DNA from: Bacteroidota bacterium | Lineage (GTDB): Bacteria > Bacteroidota > Bacteroidia > Chitinophagales > Chitinophagaceae | Assembly (NCBI GenBank): GCA_947460595.1 | Contig: CANHGS010000008.1 | Span: forward strand, 62,001 to 126,000 | Direction: 5' to 3' | Length of the DNA stretch: 64,000 bases | In this document: piece by piece, positions 54,601 through 63,998 of the stretch | Position numbering within the stretch: the first letter of the stretch is position 1 | How the letters are laid out: every line of letters starts with the position of its first letter | The notes under the pieces: generated by a model | What the model saw: only the letters and a program-made list of their open reading frames with translations | What the model was told of the DNA's origin: nothing | Database searches by the model: none | Made by a program: the position numbers and the translations under genes

Positions 54601-57291
54601 TGAATTGGCTTTAACGGTAACTTTTACAGGAAATGAGATTCCTTTACAACCATTGGCAACAGGGGTTACACTATAAAACGCTCTTCCAGAAGAGGTATCA
54701 CTATTGATGTTTTTTAATACTTGAGAAATATTGGTTTGCAAAACATTTTGTTCAAATCCACCTGTAACCCCATTGGAATAAGTTGGGTCATCCCAAGTGA
54801 ACATAGAACCTGCAGGAAGATTATTGGGAAGTCTCACTGTAAATGGACTACCACTACAAACGGTTGATCGCAAGGTATCAGTAATATAGGGAGATGCTTT
54901 AACGGTCACTACAATTGAAAATGGTTTACCAATACAGTCTCCAAATCTAGGGGTTACTTTATAGGTAGCCAATACATCAATACTATTGGTGGTATTGGTT
55001 AATAGCTGGCTAAAATTGGGTACCGGCGTTAATTGATTATCCCCACCAATGACTGAATTTTGAATATTGAAGATGGGTTTATCCCAAGTATAATTGGTAA
55101 TGAAGGGTAGTGGAGAAGGATTCATCACAAAAGGAACACTTGGACAAATGATGGTGTCTTTATTGGGAAAATTGGGTGTTGGATTTACAGCTGCAATAAA
55201 AGTAAATGGTTTACCAGGACAACCCAGAGCAGTAGGCGTTACTGTGTAAGTGGCCTGTGCTATATTATTATTACTATTTATTAATTGCTGACTGATGGAT
55301 GGCATTAGACTACCATTGGCAACAGCTCCAGTAACGGAATTTAAGGGGGAAATCTGTGGCAAATCCCAGGTATAATAAGTAGCAATATTGACTAAATTAC
55401 TAGTAGGAATGGTTGTGAATGGATTGTCACTGCAAACAGATTCAGAGGCAGTAGCAACAATGGGCAGTGGCCTTACTTTTACCGTTAAATTAAAGGGAGC
55501 ACCAGCACAATTGCCACTTTTTGGCACCACCGTGTATACTGCCGTACCACCAGAATCAACACCACTATAATTTAAAATACCGGTGATATTAGGATCCCCA
55601 GCCAAATTGGTATTTTGAGAAAAGCCGGTGGTAGATACCCCCGAACCCATTGAGGGAGACCTCCAAGTATATACGGTATTAGGTGGCACATTCAAAGGGC
55701 TGGCTGTAAAGGGAGACCCACTACAGGTAACCAAAGTTTGTGACGCAACACTGACACTCACATTGGCAGATGGATTCACACTTACTACAATGGGAAAAGC
55801 TTTTCCAACACAACCCGCGCTAGTAGGTACCACTGTAAAATTAGCCGAGGCAGGATTGGTATTACTATTGTTTAGGGTAGGCGCAAAATACAACTGATTG
55901 TTTAGGGCATTAAGACCAGAACCTGTTAGCGTTCCTGCTGGTGTTACTTGAGGGCTAGTCCACGAATAAAGGGTACCTGTTGGAATAATTCCAGAAGGTT
56001 GGTAGGTTGGCGGAGTTCCGCTACAAACCACTAGGGTATCCTTGCTGTTAATTACGGGAGTAGGATTTACTGTTACTATTAGATCAAATGGGATTGACTT
56101 ACAAGTACCCGCTGTGGCAAATACATTATAAGTGGCGGTTTGGGGAAGAGTAGATTTATTAATCAGCGTTTGACTTATAGGCGGATCAGTGTAAATGATG
56201 GAAGGTGTTTGTTGAAGTCCTGACCCCCCGGAAAGACTAGTATCACTATACTGTGGCATTGTCCAAGTGAACTGGGTACTTGTTGGAACAATATTGGCTC
56301 CTCCAGTAACAGGAGAAGCTTTAAAAGGGATACCGCTACAAACCGTCTGAATCACAGGGGAACTAATATTGGGTTTGGGATTTACAATAATAAATTTTTG
56401 GAAGGTAGGTCCCGTACAAGTAAATCCTGTGTACGTGTAATTTGGAATAATATTATAAGCTGTACTAATGGTATTTGCAGTGGTATTGGTAAGGGTTTGA
56501 TTAAAAGAGTAAATTTTGGGGCTAATCCCAACTGTAGATGCCCCTGATATTCCAGCGGTTCCGGGATTGTTCCAATTGTAAAAAGAACCCGAAATTTGTG
56601 TTTTGGGTGTAAAGGAAATGGGCGTTCCACTACAAATGGTGTCGTAAACTATGGGATCTGAGATATAGGGTGTAGGATTGATGTTATAGGTTAGAATTTG
56701 CTGATTGGTACAACCATTCAGCGCAGTCATATTAACCGTATAGGGAATACTGACCGGATTAGCAGTGGTGTCCAATAAATTATCGTTAATCAAAAAAGAT
56801 GTTCCATTTAATGCAGTTTGCCCAAGCACGGCTGGTCTTGACCAATTCCATTTATCAATCAGAATGGTTGCTGCTGCAGTAAAATTGATGTTATTTCCAC
56901 AGCCATTAGAAAGACTATTCCAAGTAGTAAGGTTTGAAATGGTCGGTATGGGATTGACAGTAACATCAATAAAATATTTTACTTTATTGTCGTCAGTTAC
57001 AGTAAACCTAATAGTTGCCGGTGTAGTACCAGTTAAGGTTAATTTTTGGTTGATAGCAGGCAGAGGATTAGTGGGATTACTAGGATTTGCCGATTGAACT
57101 GTGATAGACCCTGGAACAGTTCCCATTATCCATGTATACGTTCTGCCTGCAGGAAGGTTTAGTTTAATAGATATATCATTAGTACTGCCGCTACAAAAAT
57201 CGTTGTATGAAACTGGTGTTTGCCCCTTTGCCATCAAGGGCATACAATATAAGGCAGCTATTAAAGCAGTAATTGCAACTATAGATTTCAT
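51616..57291 (-). CDS. Giant T9SS cargo adhesin-like protein with PKD-like repeats and gliding-motility C-terminal domain
   Basis: Surface-exposed or secreted repeat protein of 1891 residues. Signal peptide (about 1-23, KGQ), then about 15 tandem modules of roughly 100 residues, most with the pattern CSGxPF or CSGTNF and a following WxxP-like beta region, then a region of PKD/Ig-like domains (about 1450-1780) and a C-terminal type B T9SS sorting domain (SFSPNGDGINDMLYP ... YNWIAEGIDNNG ... GSFLLIR, last 90 residues). The downstream PorP/SprF gene is its likely dedicated partner. The cysteine-rich repeats might bind sugars or form disulphide-linked filaments; function unknown. Confidence 0.92.
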   Translation of the reverse strand: MKSIVAITALIAALYCMPLMAKGQTPVSYNDFCSGSTNDISIKLNLPAGRTYTWIMGTVPGSITVQSANPSNPTNPLPAINQKLTLTGTTPATIRFTVTDDNKVKYFIDVTVNPIPTISNLTTWNSLSNGCGNNINFTAAATILIDKWNWSRPAVLGQTALNGTSFLINDNLLDTTANPVSIPYTVNMTALNGCTNQQILTYNINPTPYISDPIVYDTICSGTPISFTPKTQISGSFYNWNNPGTAGISGASTVGISPKIYSFNQTLTNTTANTISTAYNIIPNYTYTGFTCTGPTFQKFIIVNPKPNISSPVIQTVCSGIPFKASPVTGGANIVPTSTQFTWTMPQYSDTSLSGGSGLQQTPSIIYTDPPISQTLINKSTLPQTATYNVFATAGTCKSIPFDLIVTVNPTPVINSKDTLVVCSGTPPTYQPSGIIPTGTLYSWTSPQVTPAGTLTGSGLNALNNQLYFAPTLNNSNTNPASANFTVVPTSAGCVGKAFPIVVSVNPSANVSVSVASQTLVTCSGSPFTASPLNVPPNTVYTWRSPSMGSGVSTTGFSQNTNLAGDPNITGILNYSGVDSGGTAVYTVVPKSGNCAGAPFNLTVKVRPLPIVATASESVCSDNPFTTIPTSNLVNIATYYTWDLPQISPLNSVTGAVANGSLMPSISQQLINSNNNIAQATYTVTPTALGCPGKPFTFIAAVNPTPNFPNKDTIICPSVPFVMNPSPLPFITNYTWDKPIFNIQNSVIGGDNQLTPVPNFSQLLTNTTNSIDVLATYKVTPRFGDCIGKPFSIVVTVKASPYITDTLRSTVCSGSPFTVRLPNNLPAGSMFTWDDPTYSNGVTGGFEQNVLQTNISQVLKNINSDTSSGRAFYSVTPVANGCKGISFPVKVTVKANSAVLTSPLLLPDQCSGTTFNYAPQSNFPGTAFSWTRDSIPGLANLPATGYSDINEILIDSTGEPVRVNYRFSLLYNGCVNLKSQVVTVLINPKPQLSSSLKPTPICSGNTFNYTPVSSTRDVSFEWSRSYVVGISQALTNGSNSISEELQNTTFNIVQVPYVYTMKANGCTNQQTVYEIVNPVLTLPDMTTPVCSGSNFNIIPANTVNAEFLWSMPLLSNGLVGGNENRLIPTNAIKGSLTNLTDTANIATYNIQTIIPGASTGGCVGKPFKLTVIVNPIPVLSSPTNLPAICSNTNFTYIPTSKTPGTIFSWTRDSIAGIANKPAKGSYAINETLLDSTINPVLISYKYKTTFNGCTDSTQVVSFVMNPAPIVPDQKLTICSGTNFSLPTNLEPLRTTYTWDAPTQLPDQSLKGFNARITPQTIVQDSLNNTLTTDAIAIYTIKPQNPTCALQPFNVTVTVKPISLIGNQTASTCTGQKMEFIPNQIPVGTLFRWKFAETNPSFALSGYTNNDTLYQPSVIQNLFNSGTIPVNASYLVSPITNGCLGLPFRLVATVNPKPQVKIDGLSSLCENASDTLRLTFTGTSPWSISYRDNKDFQLNQVSGFTAANSIFVQNALPKNATYDFRILHVNDAYCSNDSSVSIPYLAASSQNLKKLPVATIEAPSGQLICVGSYQPLVITPFFQSYKWYFNGQPIGGSTSVNYNAYQQGSYSAIVTDSIGCSNTTANVMKMYDLKNFGISFKNDSVNCINVLKQFMNYSDTSAVRNIKWTWNFNGEDSVVGYNATKIFKTGGLKKITLSANIPSCAYSIKKDSLIAIAEPRKPVNLQTVSTNAGKSLQLQARKFEGQAYQYSWQPVWGLDFLNVNNPIFNYTKSQNYYIAMTSPEGCITVDTIRVKVFDSALVNIFVPRSFSPNGDGINDMLYPYLAGMKSLSYFKIVNKFGKLVFESRNSTDGWNGISSGISQPMDAYNWIAEGIDNNGNVVQKNGSFLLIR

Positions 57292-57519
57292 TACTTGTGG
57301 GGGTAAATTCTAAACTAATAAAACAGGTAATGAAAATAAGACTTATGAAGAATTAAAAGGTTTAAAAAAGATTAAAATACGAAAATATAATATATATATT
57401 CCTATAAAATCAAGGAATATATCACAAATTGATCAATAAATTACACTATTGCATCAGACCAAATATTAACTATGCCCAATAAGGTCTTTGATTCAATAAT
57501 GCAATTCTTTAACTGAGCT

Positions 57520-57840
57520 TTAGAGCAATATGATTAGCAAAAGAACAATCAGAACTACGGCACCAATAGATAAGTAAATCCCCCCACTTCTTTCTCTAAC
57601 TTCTGATTTCATGGCTCTTACTTCTTTGCGCAAGACTTTTTTCTCTTGAGAACTAAGTAATGACTTATCCATGTTTTGAATTTGAACTAGTCTTGCATTT
57701 ATTTGATTAAGGCGTAAGGTTTGTGTTTCAGTTAGGACAATTTCTTTTTTTGCAGAATGCGTATCTATTGCTGCATGGGTTTTAGGTAAATATGCTAGTG
57801 AAGAAATAACTAGTAAACATACCATGGCTGTCTTTTTCAT
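57520..57840 (-). CDS. Small membrane-anchored protein, unknown function
   Basis: 106 residues: signal peptide or N-terminal membrane segment (1-24, ending HAA), a central basic helix with coiled-coil character (LTETQTLRLNQINARLVQIQN ... EKKVLRKEVRAMK), and a C-terminal transmembrane helix of pure Ile/Leu/Val (IGAVVLIVLLLIILL). Such short proteins recur in Chitinophagaceae genomes but I know of no assigned role. It stands alone between AT-rich regions; TA-box promoters are not obvious. A terminator upstream (57960-57990) belongs to the SusD gene. Confidence 0.65.
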   Translation of the reverse strand: MKKTAMVCLLVISSLAYLPKTHAAIDTHSAKKEIVLTETQTLRLNQINARLVQIQNMDKSLLSSQEKKVLRKEVRAMKSEVRERSGGIYLSIGAVVLIVLLLIILL

Positions 57841-57959
57841 AATGATATTTTAGTGTTTGTAATTGATTTGTCAAAGTTGCAAAATTGCTTGACCAACTTA
57901 TTACAAACACTGTTGTCATTCTTGCGGCATTCACAGGTTTAGGTTAGGCCAGAAATTAG

Positions 57960-57990
57960 AAAATCCCAGAACCTGAGGAACTGGGATTTT
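57960..57990 (-). terminator. Rho-independent terminator after susD
   Basis: Stem AAAATCCCAG (57960-57969) / CTGGGATTTT (57981-57990) lying 46 bases after the SusD stop, with T-rich sequence on the minus-strand side. Confidence 0.75.
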
Positions 57991-58036
57991 CTAATAGCCC
58001 TATTTAAAAGACCATTAAGTATTCCAAATAACTGCA

Positions 58037-59533
58037 TTAATAACCTGCATTCTGCGTATACAAGCCAGCTCTTGCATCCAATTCTGCTTGTGGAACTGGA
58101 TAGATGATATAGTTTTTATTAAAGGGTAGCATTTGCTTTAACACGTCTTCGGTAGTTATCCAAGCAGGGATAATGGTTTCAATATTCCCGCTACGAACCA
58201 GATCGTGCCAACGGTTACCTTCATTACCAAATTCTTTTCTACGTTCTGCAAATAACTGAGCTAGGGTTACACCTGAAGCGGCACCAGTAATACCAGCACG
58301 ATTTCTAACCTGTGTTACTATGGCATCAACATCTGCCTGTGTTCCACCTGTTGCGCCTCGTAAAATACATTCTGCCTTTAGGAGTAATACATCGGTATAC
58401 CTGCTAACAATAAAATTGATGGGCCAGTCAGTACGAACTGCAGGAATCTTAGTAATGTCAATCCATTTCTTTTCAAAAGAACGGGTTTCTGTAATACCAT
58501 TGTACGTGAAACCAGTTTGAATATAAAATGGTTTTCTAAGATCGGTTGCTGCAAAAGCATTTAAAAAATCAGTAGATACCGGCCTAATCAACAATCCACC
58601 TTGGATAGGTTTACCCTGAGAGAGGAACCAGTTATCTGGTACAGTAATCCAAGGAAAAGTTGCACCCACTGCAGGGTTCAGGCCATTTACATATTGCACA
58701 TCAAAAATAACTTCGGGGTTATTTTCATTGGTGAAAGAAAAAATATTGGCATAGCTGGCACCAAAACTATATTTACCAGAAGCAATGATTTCGTTTAACA
58801 GAGTCAATGCCTGATTCCATTCAGATACACCAAGACCGGGACCGTTAATGCCATAACTAGCACCTGATCTGGTCATGTGAACTAATGCTAATATAGATTT
58901 TGCAGCCCATTTGGTAGCCCTACCCTTGTCACCTGCAGCGGCATAGACATCGGGCAAATTGGCACTTGCAAATTGAAGGTCAGCAATAATTTGGGTATAA
59001 ACTTCTGGAATGGTATTTCTTTTTAAAGAAGCTGCTTCTGAGGCGGTAAGTGGATGATCCGTTAAAGGCACTTCTCCAAAATAACGTACCAAGTCAAAAT
59101 AATAAAAAGCACGCAGGAATTTAGCTTCCGCTTCAATCTGTGTTTTTAATGAGGCAGGAGAAATTACGGATCCTTTTGCAGCTAATTGTTCTAATAAAAC
59201 ATTAGCCTTATAAATTCCATTGAAATTAGCATTCCATGCTTCTACCACATAGACATTCCCACTAATGGTCTTCTGAAAATTATTAATTGGCTCCCAGTCA
59301 CGAGGACCATCGGCCGTTGCATATAAATTATCTGATCTTGTTTCAGACAAGTTGATCAATCTGTCTGGATATCCTTTTAAGTTGTTATAAACGGCATTAA
59401 CACCATTAACAAATTCACTTGTTTGGGTATAAAATGTAGCTGAGGTAGCGGAGGATAATGGAATCTGGTCTAATTTCTTCTCGCAAGAAACTAAGACAAT
59501 CAGGGTTGATATTAGAAAATATATTTTTTTCAT
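58037..59533 (-). CDS. SusD/RagB family nutrient-binding outer-membrane lipoprotein
   Basis: Surface lipoprotein that captures glycans or peptides and hands them to its SusC partner. From MKKIYFLI the product is 498 residues: lipoprotein signal with lipobox LVSC, Cys18, then the SusD fold with TPR-like helices (LDQIPLSSATSATFYTQTSEF near 25-45, KAEAKFLRAFYYFDLVRYFGEVPL near 140-165) and the C-terminal RRKEFGNEGNRWHDLVR motif. An ATG three codons upstream would also fit. It starts 21 bases after the SusC gene. No glycoside hydrolase or sensor regulator sits beside the pair, so the substrate is not predictable. Confidence 0.95.
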   Translation of the reverse strand: MKKIYFLISTLIVLVSCEKKLDQIPLSSATSATFYTQTSEFVNGVNAVYNNLKGYPDRLINLSETRSDNLYATADGPRDWEPINNFQKTISGNVYVVEAWNANFNGIYKANVLLEQLAAKGSVISPASLKTQIEAEAKFLRAFYYFDLVRYFGEVPLTDHPLTASEAASLKRNTIPEVYTQIIADLQFASANLPDVYAAAGDKGRATKWAAKSILALVHMTRSGASYGINGPGLGVSEWNQALTLLNEIIASGKYSFGASYANIFSFTNENNPEVIFDVQYVNGLNPAVGATFPWITVPDNWFLSQGKPIQGGLLIRPVSTDFLNAFAATDLRKPFYIQTGFTYNGITETRSFEKKWIDITKIPAVRTDWPINFIVSRYTDVLLLKAECILRGATGGTQADVDAIVTQVRNRAGITGAASGVTLAQLFAERRKEFGNEGNRWHDLVRSGNIETIIPAWITTEDVLKQMLPFNKNYIIYPVPQAELDARAGLYTQNAGY

Positions 59534-59554
59534 GATAGTCATTTTTCGGGTTGA

Positions 59555-62500
59555 TTAAAATGTGAAATTCAAACCAAAGATGAAAGACTTTGGAATGGGC
59601 AATCCGCCATAGTCAGATGCTTCAGGGAAGGCTGAACTTCCACTTACGTCTGTATTGGTAGCTTCGGGATTAAATCCGCCTTTGTATTTATCATATCCAA
59701 AGAAATTTTCTAAAGACATATAGGCACGTGCAGACTGGATTAATTTTCCTTTGAATACTTGTCCAAAATTATAGCCCAATGTAATATTTCTAATACGCAG
59801 GTAATCTGAAGAATACATCCAGTCAGTATTCTTAATTCTTCCAAAAGTAGAATAGGCTTTGCTCACAACACCTGCACCAGGATTGGCTGCAGAGAACCAA
59901 CGATCACGATAAGTACCCAATGCATTGTCTGAAAAACCTTGTCCAGTTCTACCTAGTGCTCTTCCCAATAAAGAATACAATTGACCACCATTTTGACCTT
60001 GGATTAAGATGCTTAAATCAAAGCCCTTATATTTGAAAGTATTGGTAATACCCCATACATAATCTGGGTTAGGTTTACCAACAATGGTGCGGTCATTGGC
60101 ATCAATGGTACCATCGCCATTGGCGTCAAAATATTTTGGATCACCTTCTGTTTCTCCAGCCATAATGGGCGATTTCTTTGCAATGTCATCCGCAGTTAAA
60201 ATGCCCAATTGCTTCACCACAAAAATGCTATACATGGGATCTCCAATTCTTAAAATAGAATGGTTGATATCTAGGTTTGAAGGAATTAAAATCTGAGACT
60301 GTCCACCTGGTAAGCTGACCAATTTATTGGCATTGTGACTTAGGTTAAGCGTAGTTGACCATTCAAATTTACCAACCATGTTTTTACTGGTTATTTGAAA
60401 TTCCCAACCCTTATTTCTAGCACTTCCCGCATTACTTAAATATGAGGTAAATCCAGTTGCAGCTAAAATTGGAACGTTTAACAACAAATCAGTACTCAAT
60501 CTGGTATAATAATCAAATGAAACAGACAATCTGTTTTTCAAAACAGTCAAGTCAAATCCTACATCAAATGTTTCTGATTTTTCCCAAGCCAAATCTGGGT
60601 TGGTAATGCTATTAGGCGCTTGACCAACAGCAGCTACACCATTGAAAGTATAATTAAAAGTTCCCAAAGTACTGATGGTACTATAGTTACCAATATTGTA
60701 GTTACCAGACTTACCCCAGCTTGCCCTAATTTTCAAGTCATTGATGGCAGTAACTTTTCTCATAAAGTCTTCTTCACTTAACCTCCATCCAATAGAAGCT
60801 GATGGGAATAATCCCCAACGCGTATTGCTGCCGAATCTTGAAGATCCATCACGGCGCATACTTGCTGTTAACATGTATTTATTCTTATAGTTATATTGCA
60901 TCCTTCCAAAATAAGAAACTAACACATTTCTGGCTTCATTTGTGTTACCAATTACACCGTTGGCATCTGATAAAGTAGTAATGGCGTTTCCGCGAAAACC
61001 ACCAACAGAAGACATACTAACCGCGTCTATCTTGTCTACGTTATAGGACTGACCCAACAACACATTGATATCATGTGCTCCTGCAATGGTCTTGCTGTAA
61101 GACAAAGTATTTTCATTTACAAAAGTCTGTTTGCGATAACTGTTATAAGTTCCAGAAGTGAGCGTTGAACCTCCACCACTGGAAGGAGCAGCTTGTCTGG
61201 TTAAAACGGAACTTGCTGCTACATAGGGTACATAGGTTTTTGCATTGTTATCCGTATTATCAAAGTTAACGGTAGTCTTAAAGTTTAAGCCAGATATGAT
61301 TTGGTATTCACCATACAAAGAGGCAATAGTTCTGAAGCGTTTTGTTTCACCTAAGAAATTTTGTAATTTCCCAATGGGGCTATTAGGAGAAACGCCCCAT
61401 CTATATTGACCATTGTTACCTACGTTTGGATACAAACCCATGGTATCTTCTTGCACAGGTGTAAAACTCACCATTTGGTGCAAGATATTGTCCTTGCCTT
61501 CAACTCCGGGGTCATTGTTTACAGAATAACTTGGAGCCACATTCATTCCAATCTTTAATTTTCTACTAACATTGGCTTCAATGTTAGCCCTCACAGAATA
61601 AGAAGTAAAATCGGTATTGATGACCATTCCTTCTTGACGGGCATAGTTACCAGAGATATAATATTTTACAAATTCATTGCCACCTGTAGCAGATAGCTGA
61701 TGGTTCTGACCCATCCCTTTTCTGAAAGCAGCATCTTGCCAATCTATATAATTCAAACCAGGATGCCCAGGTGTATTCCATCTATCATCGCCCATAAAGG
61801 CAGTATTTACAGAACCTACAGGAAGCCCTAACACAACTCTTCTTTGGTCATAGGTTTGAGAAGCAGTTCTGGCAGGACCTGCCACTGGAGAAGAAGCCAC
61901 CCATTGGGCGTCAACCATTTCTTTTGCGCGAGTTACCCACTCATCTGCACTCAACATATCTAATTTGCGACTTCTTTCTATATAACCCATATAACTATTC
62001 AAAGTAATTTTTGCTTTTCCATTTTGGCCTTTCTTGGTAGTTATCAAGACTACCCCATTGGCTGCTCTAGAACCATAAATGGAAGCAGCAGCAGCGTCTT
62101 TTAATACTTGAATAGACTCAATATCATTGGGGTTAATATTGTCTAATGGATTTCCCTGACCAAAATTACCAGAACCATTAGGAGCTGCAGTGGCTAATGG
62201 AAAACCATCTACCACATACAAGGGCTCACTACCAGCGGTAATAGAACCCGTACCACGTACTTGCACGCTAAATGCTTTTCCTAATCCACCACTGGTTTGT
62301 TTAACCGTAACACCGGCCATTTGACCAACCAAGGCCTGGTCAACCCTTAAAATGGGTCTTTCCACTAAGCTTTTGGCGTCAAAATTAGAAACAGCTCCGG
62401 TTACATTTCTTTTCTTTTGCGTACCGTATCCTACTACTACCACTTCATCTAGATTATTGGTAGACTTTTGCATTAGAATAGTAAAATTGGTTCTGTTAGT

Positions 62501-62785
62501 TGTTCCTGCTTCTTGATCAGCAAAACCAATGGAACTAACCACCAGCGTTGCTTTTGCTGGTACACTTAAACTAAAAGACCCATCAGCCTTAGTAGACGTT
62601 TTTTCGGAACTATTTTTCACTTGAACCGTAGCTCCTTCCAAAGGATTTCCAGTTTGGTCTGTGACTTTACCTGTTACTAAGATTTTGCTGTTTTGACTAA
62701 AGGAAGAAAGTGGAGAGACTAAGAGTCCCAACAAGAATAGTGTTATAAAAACACAGTTACGCCAGAGGCATGATGGCAGCTTCAT
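59555..62785 (-). CDS. SusC/RagA family TonB-linked outer-membrane transporter
   Basis: TonB-dependent barrel that imports the substrate captured by SusD. The 1076-residue protein has a signal peptide (about 1-30), a carboxypeptidase-regulatory-like domain (about 35-115), the plug with DEVVVVGYGTQKKRNVTGAVS around 115-135, and a long beta-barrel ending in a C-terminal aromatic residue (FGLNFTF). Paired with SusD. No STN domain is visible, so it is not an obvious anti-sigma/sigma-signalling transporter. A palindrome resembling the GH127 operator lies four bases before its start codon. Confidence 0.96.
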   Translation of the reverse strand: MKLPSCLWRNCVFITLFLLGLLVSPLSSFSQNSKILVTGKVTDQTGNPLEGATVQVKNSSEKTSTKADGSFSLSVPAKATLVVSSIGFADQEAGTTNRTNFTILMQKSTNNLDEVVVVGYGTQKKRNVTGAVSNFDAKSLVERPILRVDQALVGQMAGVTVKQTSGGLGKAFSVQVRGTGSITAGSEPLYVVDGFPLATAAPNGSGNFGQGNPLDNINPNDIESIQVLKDAAAASIYGSRAANGVVLITTKKGQNGKAKITLNSYMGYIERSRKLDMLSADEWVTRAKEMVDAQWVASSPVAGPARTASQTYDQRRVVLGLPVGSVNTAFMGDDRWNTPGHPGLNYIDWQDAAFRKGMGQNHQLSATGGNEFVKYYISGNYARQEGMVINTDFTSYSVRANIEANVSRKLKIGMNVAPSYSVNNDPGVEGKDNILHQMVSFTPVQEDTMGLYPNVGNNGQYRWGVSPNSPIGKLQNFLGETKRFRTIASLYGEYQIISGLNFKTTVNFDNTDNNAKTYVPYVAASSVLTRQAAPSSGGGSTLTSGTYNSYRKQTFVNENTLSYSKTIAGAHDINVLLGQSYNVDKIDAVSMSSVGGFRGNAITTLSDANGVIGNTNEARNVLVSYFGRMQYNYKNKYMLTASMRRDGSSRFGSNTRWGLFPSASIGWRLSEEDFMRKVTAINDLKIRASWGKSGNYNIGNYSTISTLGTFNYTFNGVAAVGQAPNSITNPDLAWEKSETFDVGFDLTVLKNRLSVSFDYYTRLSTDLLLNVPILAATGFTSYLSNAGSARNKGWEFQITSKNMVGKFEWSTTLNLSHNANKLVSLPGGQSQILIPSNLDINHSILRIGDPMYSIFVVKQLGILTADDIAKKSPIMAGETEGDPKYFDANGDGTIDANDRTIVGKPNPDYVWGITNTFKYKGFDLSILIQGQNGGQLYSLLGRALGRTGQGFSDNALGTYRDRWFSAANPGAGVVSKAYSTFGRIKNTDWMYSSDYLRIRNITLGYNFGQVFKGKLIQSARAYMSLENFFGYDKYKGGFNPEATNTDVSGSSAFPEASDYGGLPIPKSFIFGLNFTF

Positions 62786-62789
62786 AAAA

Positions 62790-62799
62790 CAATCGTTTG
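62790..62799. promoter_or_regulatory. LacI-like operator half-palindrome before susC, matching the GH127 site
   Basis: On the minus strand the site reads CAAACGATTG, nine of ten bases identical to CAAACGTTTG before GH127 and at nearly the same distance from the start codon (four versus five bases). It is an imperfect palindrome on its own. Confidence 0.4.
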
Positions 62800-62890
62800 G
62801 TTTTTTAAAAAGAAATGGCAGTGCACGGGCACTAACTAAAAGTAGATTTGATACAATGGCTTACTATCCTGTACAATACTGCCAAAAGAT

Positions 62891-62927
62891 AAAAAGTGCA
62901 TCAAAAGAGGATTTTGATGCACTTTTT
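62891..62927 (-). terminator. Strong terminator between the YceI and SusC genes
   Basis: Perfect 16-bp stem AAAAAGTGCATCAAAA (62891-62906) / TTTTGATGCACTTTTT (62912-62927) with a 5-nt loop; the 3' T-run is part of the stem on either strand, so it may terminate in both directions. It isolates susC from the upstream YceI gene. Confidence 0.85.
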
Positions 62928-63029
62928 ACGTACGGGAACGATTGCGTAAAATGGAAATATTATTGGAAAAATAGAATCCGATTAGGATAAATAAAATTGC
63001 AAAAAATGTTTTGGCTTAAGTGACTTGAC

Positions 63030-63584
63030 TTAATTGGTAACAAAGGAAACTGAAAAACGCATCTTTAAATCATTAGAGGTTTTAACCATCATCAAAGATG
63101 GTCTTTCCAAATTAAAGTCTTCTAATGCTAAGGTGAACGCACCGGTGATTACCCTGTTCTTGGCGTTTGTTTTTGATTGGGCTTTAAAAGAAATTTCCTT
63201 AGTTACATTGTGAAAAATGATTTTACCTTGAACCTCCACCTCTTCTCCATTGTCCTTTACTTGCGTACTAACAAATGATACACTGGGGTATTTAATGGCT
63301 TCAGTAATTTCCAGCAAATGAGAATCTCTGTTTGAGTTCTTAGAGTCAAAACTAGAGACCTTACATACAAGTGCTACTTTTTGAATGAGTAAATTTTGTG
63401 CGTCTATCTGAACAACTCCATCCACTTCTTTAGAAATACCGTCCCACTCGTGCATGGGATGAGACATGTGGTAAGTGAGGCTTGAATTTGCTTTATCAAA
63501 GCGAATGGTTTTAATGGGATCTGCTTTAAATGAGTATGTCATAAAAAGTAGGGGAATCAAAAAACTAATGAATGGTGTTTTCAT
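63030..63584 (-). CDS. YceI family periplasmic lipid-binding-like protein
   Basis: YceI-family protein; relatives bind polyisoprenoid or other lipids in a lipocalin-like barrel in the periplasm. The 184-residue product has a signal peptide (1-20) and the family features: FDKANSSLTYHMSHPMHEWDG near residue 30, VALVCKVSSFDSKNSNRDSHL near 70 and the C-terminal strand region. It follows the small membrane protein gene (63594) after nine bases, so the two are likely cotranscribed. In related genomes YceI genes often sit next to cytochrome b561-like genes, which fits the neighbour. Confidence 0.9.
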   Translation of the reverse strand: MKTPFISFLIPLLFMTYSFKADPIKTIRFDKANSSLTYHMSHPMHEWDGISKEVDGVVQIDAQNLLIQKVALVCKVSSFDSKNSNRDSHLLEITEAIKYPSVSFVSTQVKDNGEEVEVQGKIIFHNVTKEISFKAQSKTNAKNRVITGAFTLALEDFNLERPSLMMVKTSNDLKMRFSVSFVTN

Positions 63585-63593
63585 AACAGGTCT

Positions 63594-63998
63594 TTAGAAT
63601 TTGATGACCACCATAGCAGCCGCAAATGAGGCAAATGTAGTATAGGCTGCTGCGCGATGATAAGGCTTTAAACTAGGATTATGTTCTAATTGCGAAGCCA
63701 ATATATTAGTGGCCAACATACCCGTTAAATGCACTACGGCCAACCATTTGTGTAAGCGAATAGAACTAACACCCTTGTCTCTTTGAATCAATGGCGGTGG
63801 CGCAAATAGCGATGCCAAAGCTGTTAAGGAGTAAGTGGTATTTATGGCAAAAGCTAAGGTTTCATGTGTTTCACGCAAATTTTTATCGCCAGGATTATCA
63901 TACAATTTGGCACCTACAATTCCTTGTCCAATAAATCCTGCTAAAGTGGCAAATCCCAAAATTTGGTGGGCTACCAACATTGACCTTCTGGTTTTCAT
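63594..63998 (-). CDS. Small His-containing membrane protein, b561-like (may extend past the window)
   Basis: 134 residues with four predicted membrane helices (starting near residues 10, 45, 83 and 111). Helices 1, 2, 3 and 4 contain or abut His residues (H11, H40, H83, H90, H112 region: AHQILG, THETLA, LHKWLAVVHLTG, YHRAAAY), a pattern compatible with a heme-b cytochrome of the b561 group, though the spacing was judged by eye. The start codon lies only two bases from the window edge, so an earlier in-frame start outside the window is possible. Likely in one transcript with the YceI gene. Confidence 0.65.
   Translation of the reverse strand: MKTRRSMLVAHQILGFATLAGFIGQGIVGAKLYDNPGDKNLRETHETLAFAINTTYSLTALASLFAPPPLIQRDKGVSSIRLHKWLAVVHLTGMLATNILASQLEHNPSLKPYHRAAAYTTFASFAAAMVVIKF

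Noticed and set aside
51616-57291. The regular Cys-repeat protein as a CRISPR-like or tandem DNA repeat
   Set aside because: The modules are related at protein level but diverged at DNA level; they are coding repeats within one frame.
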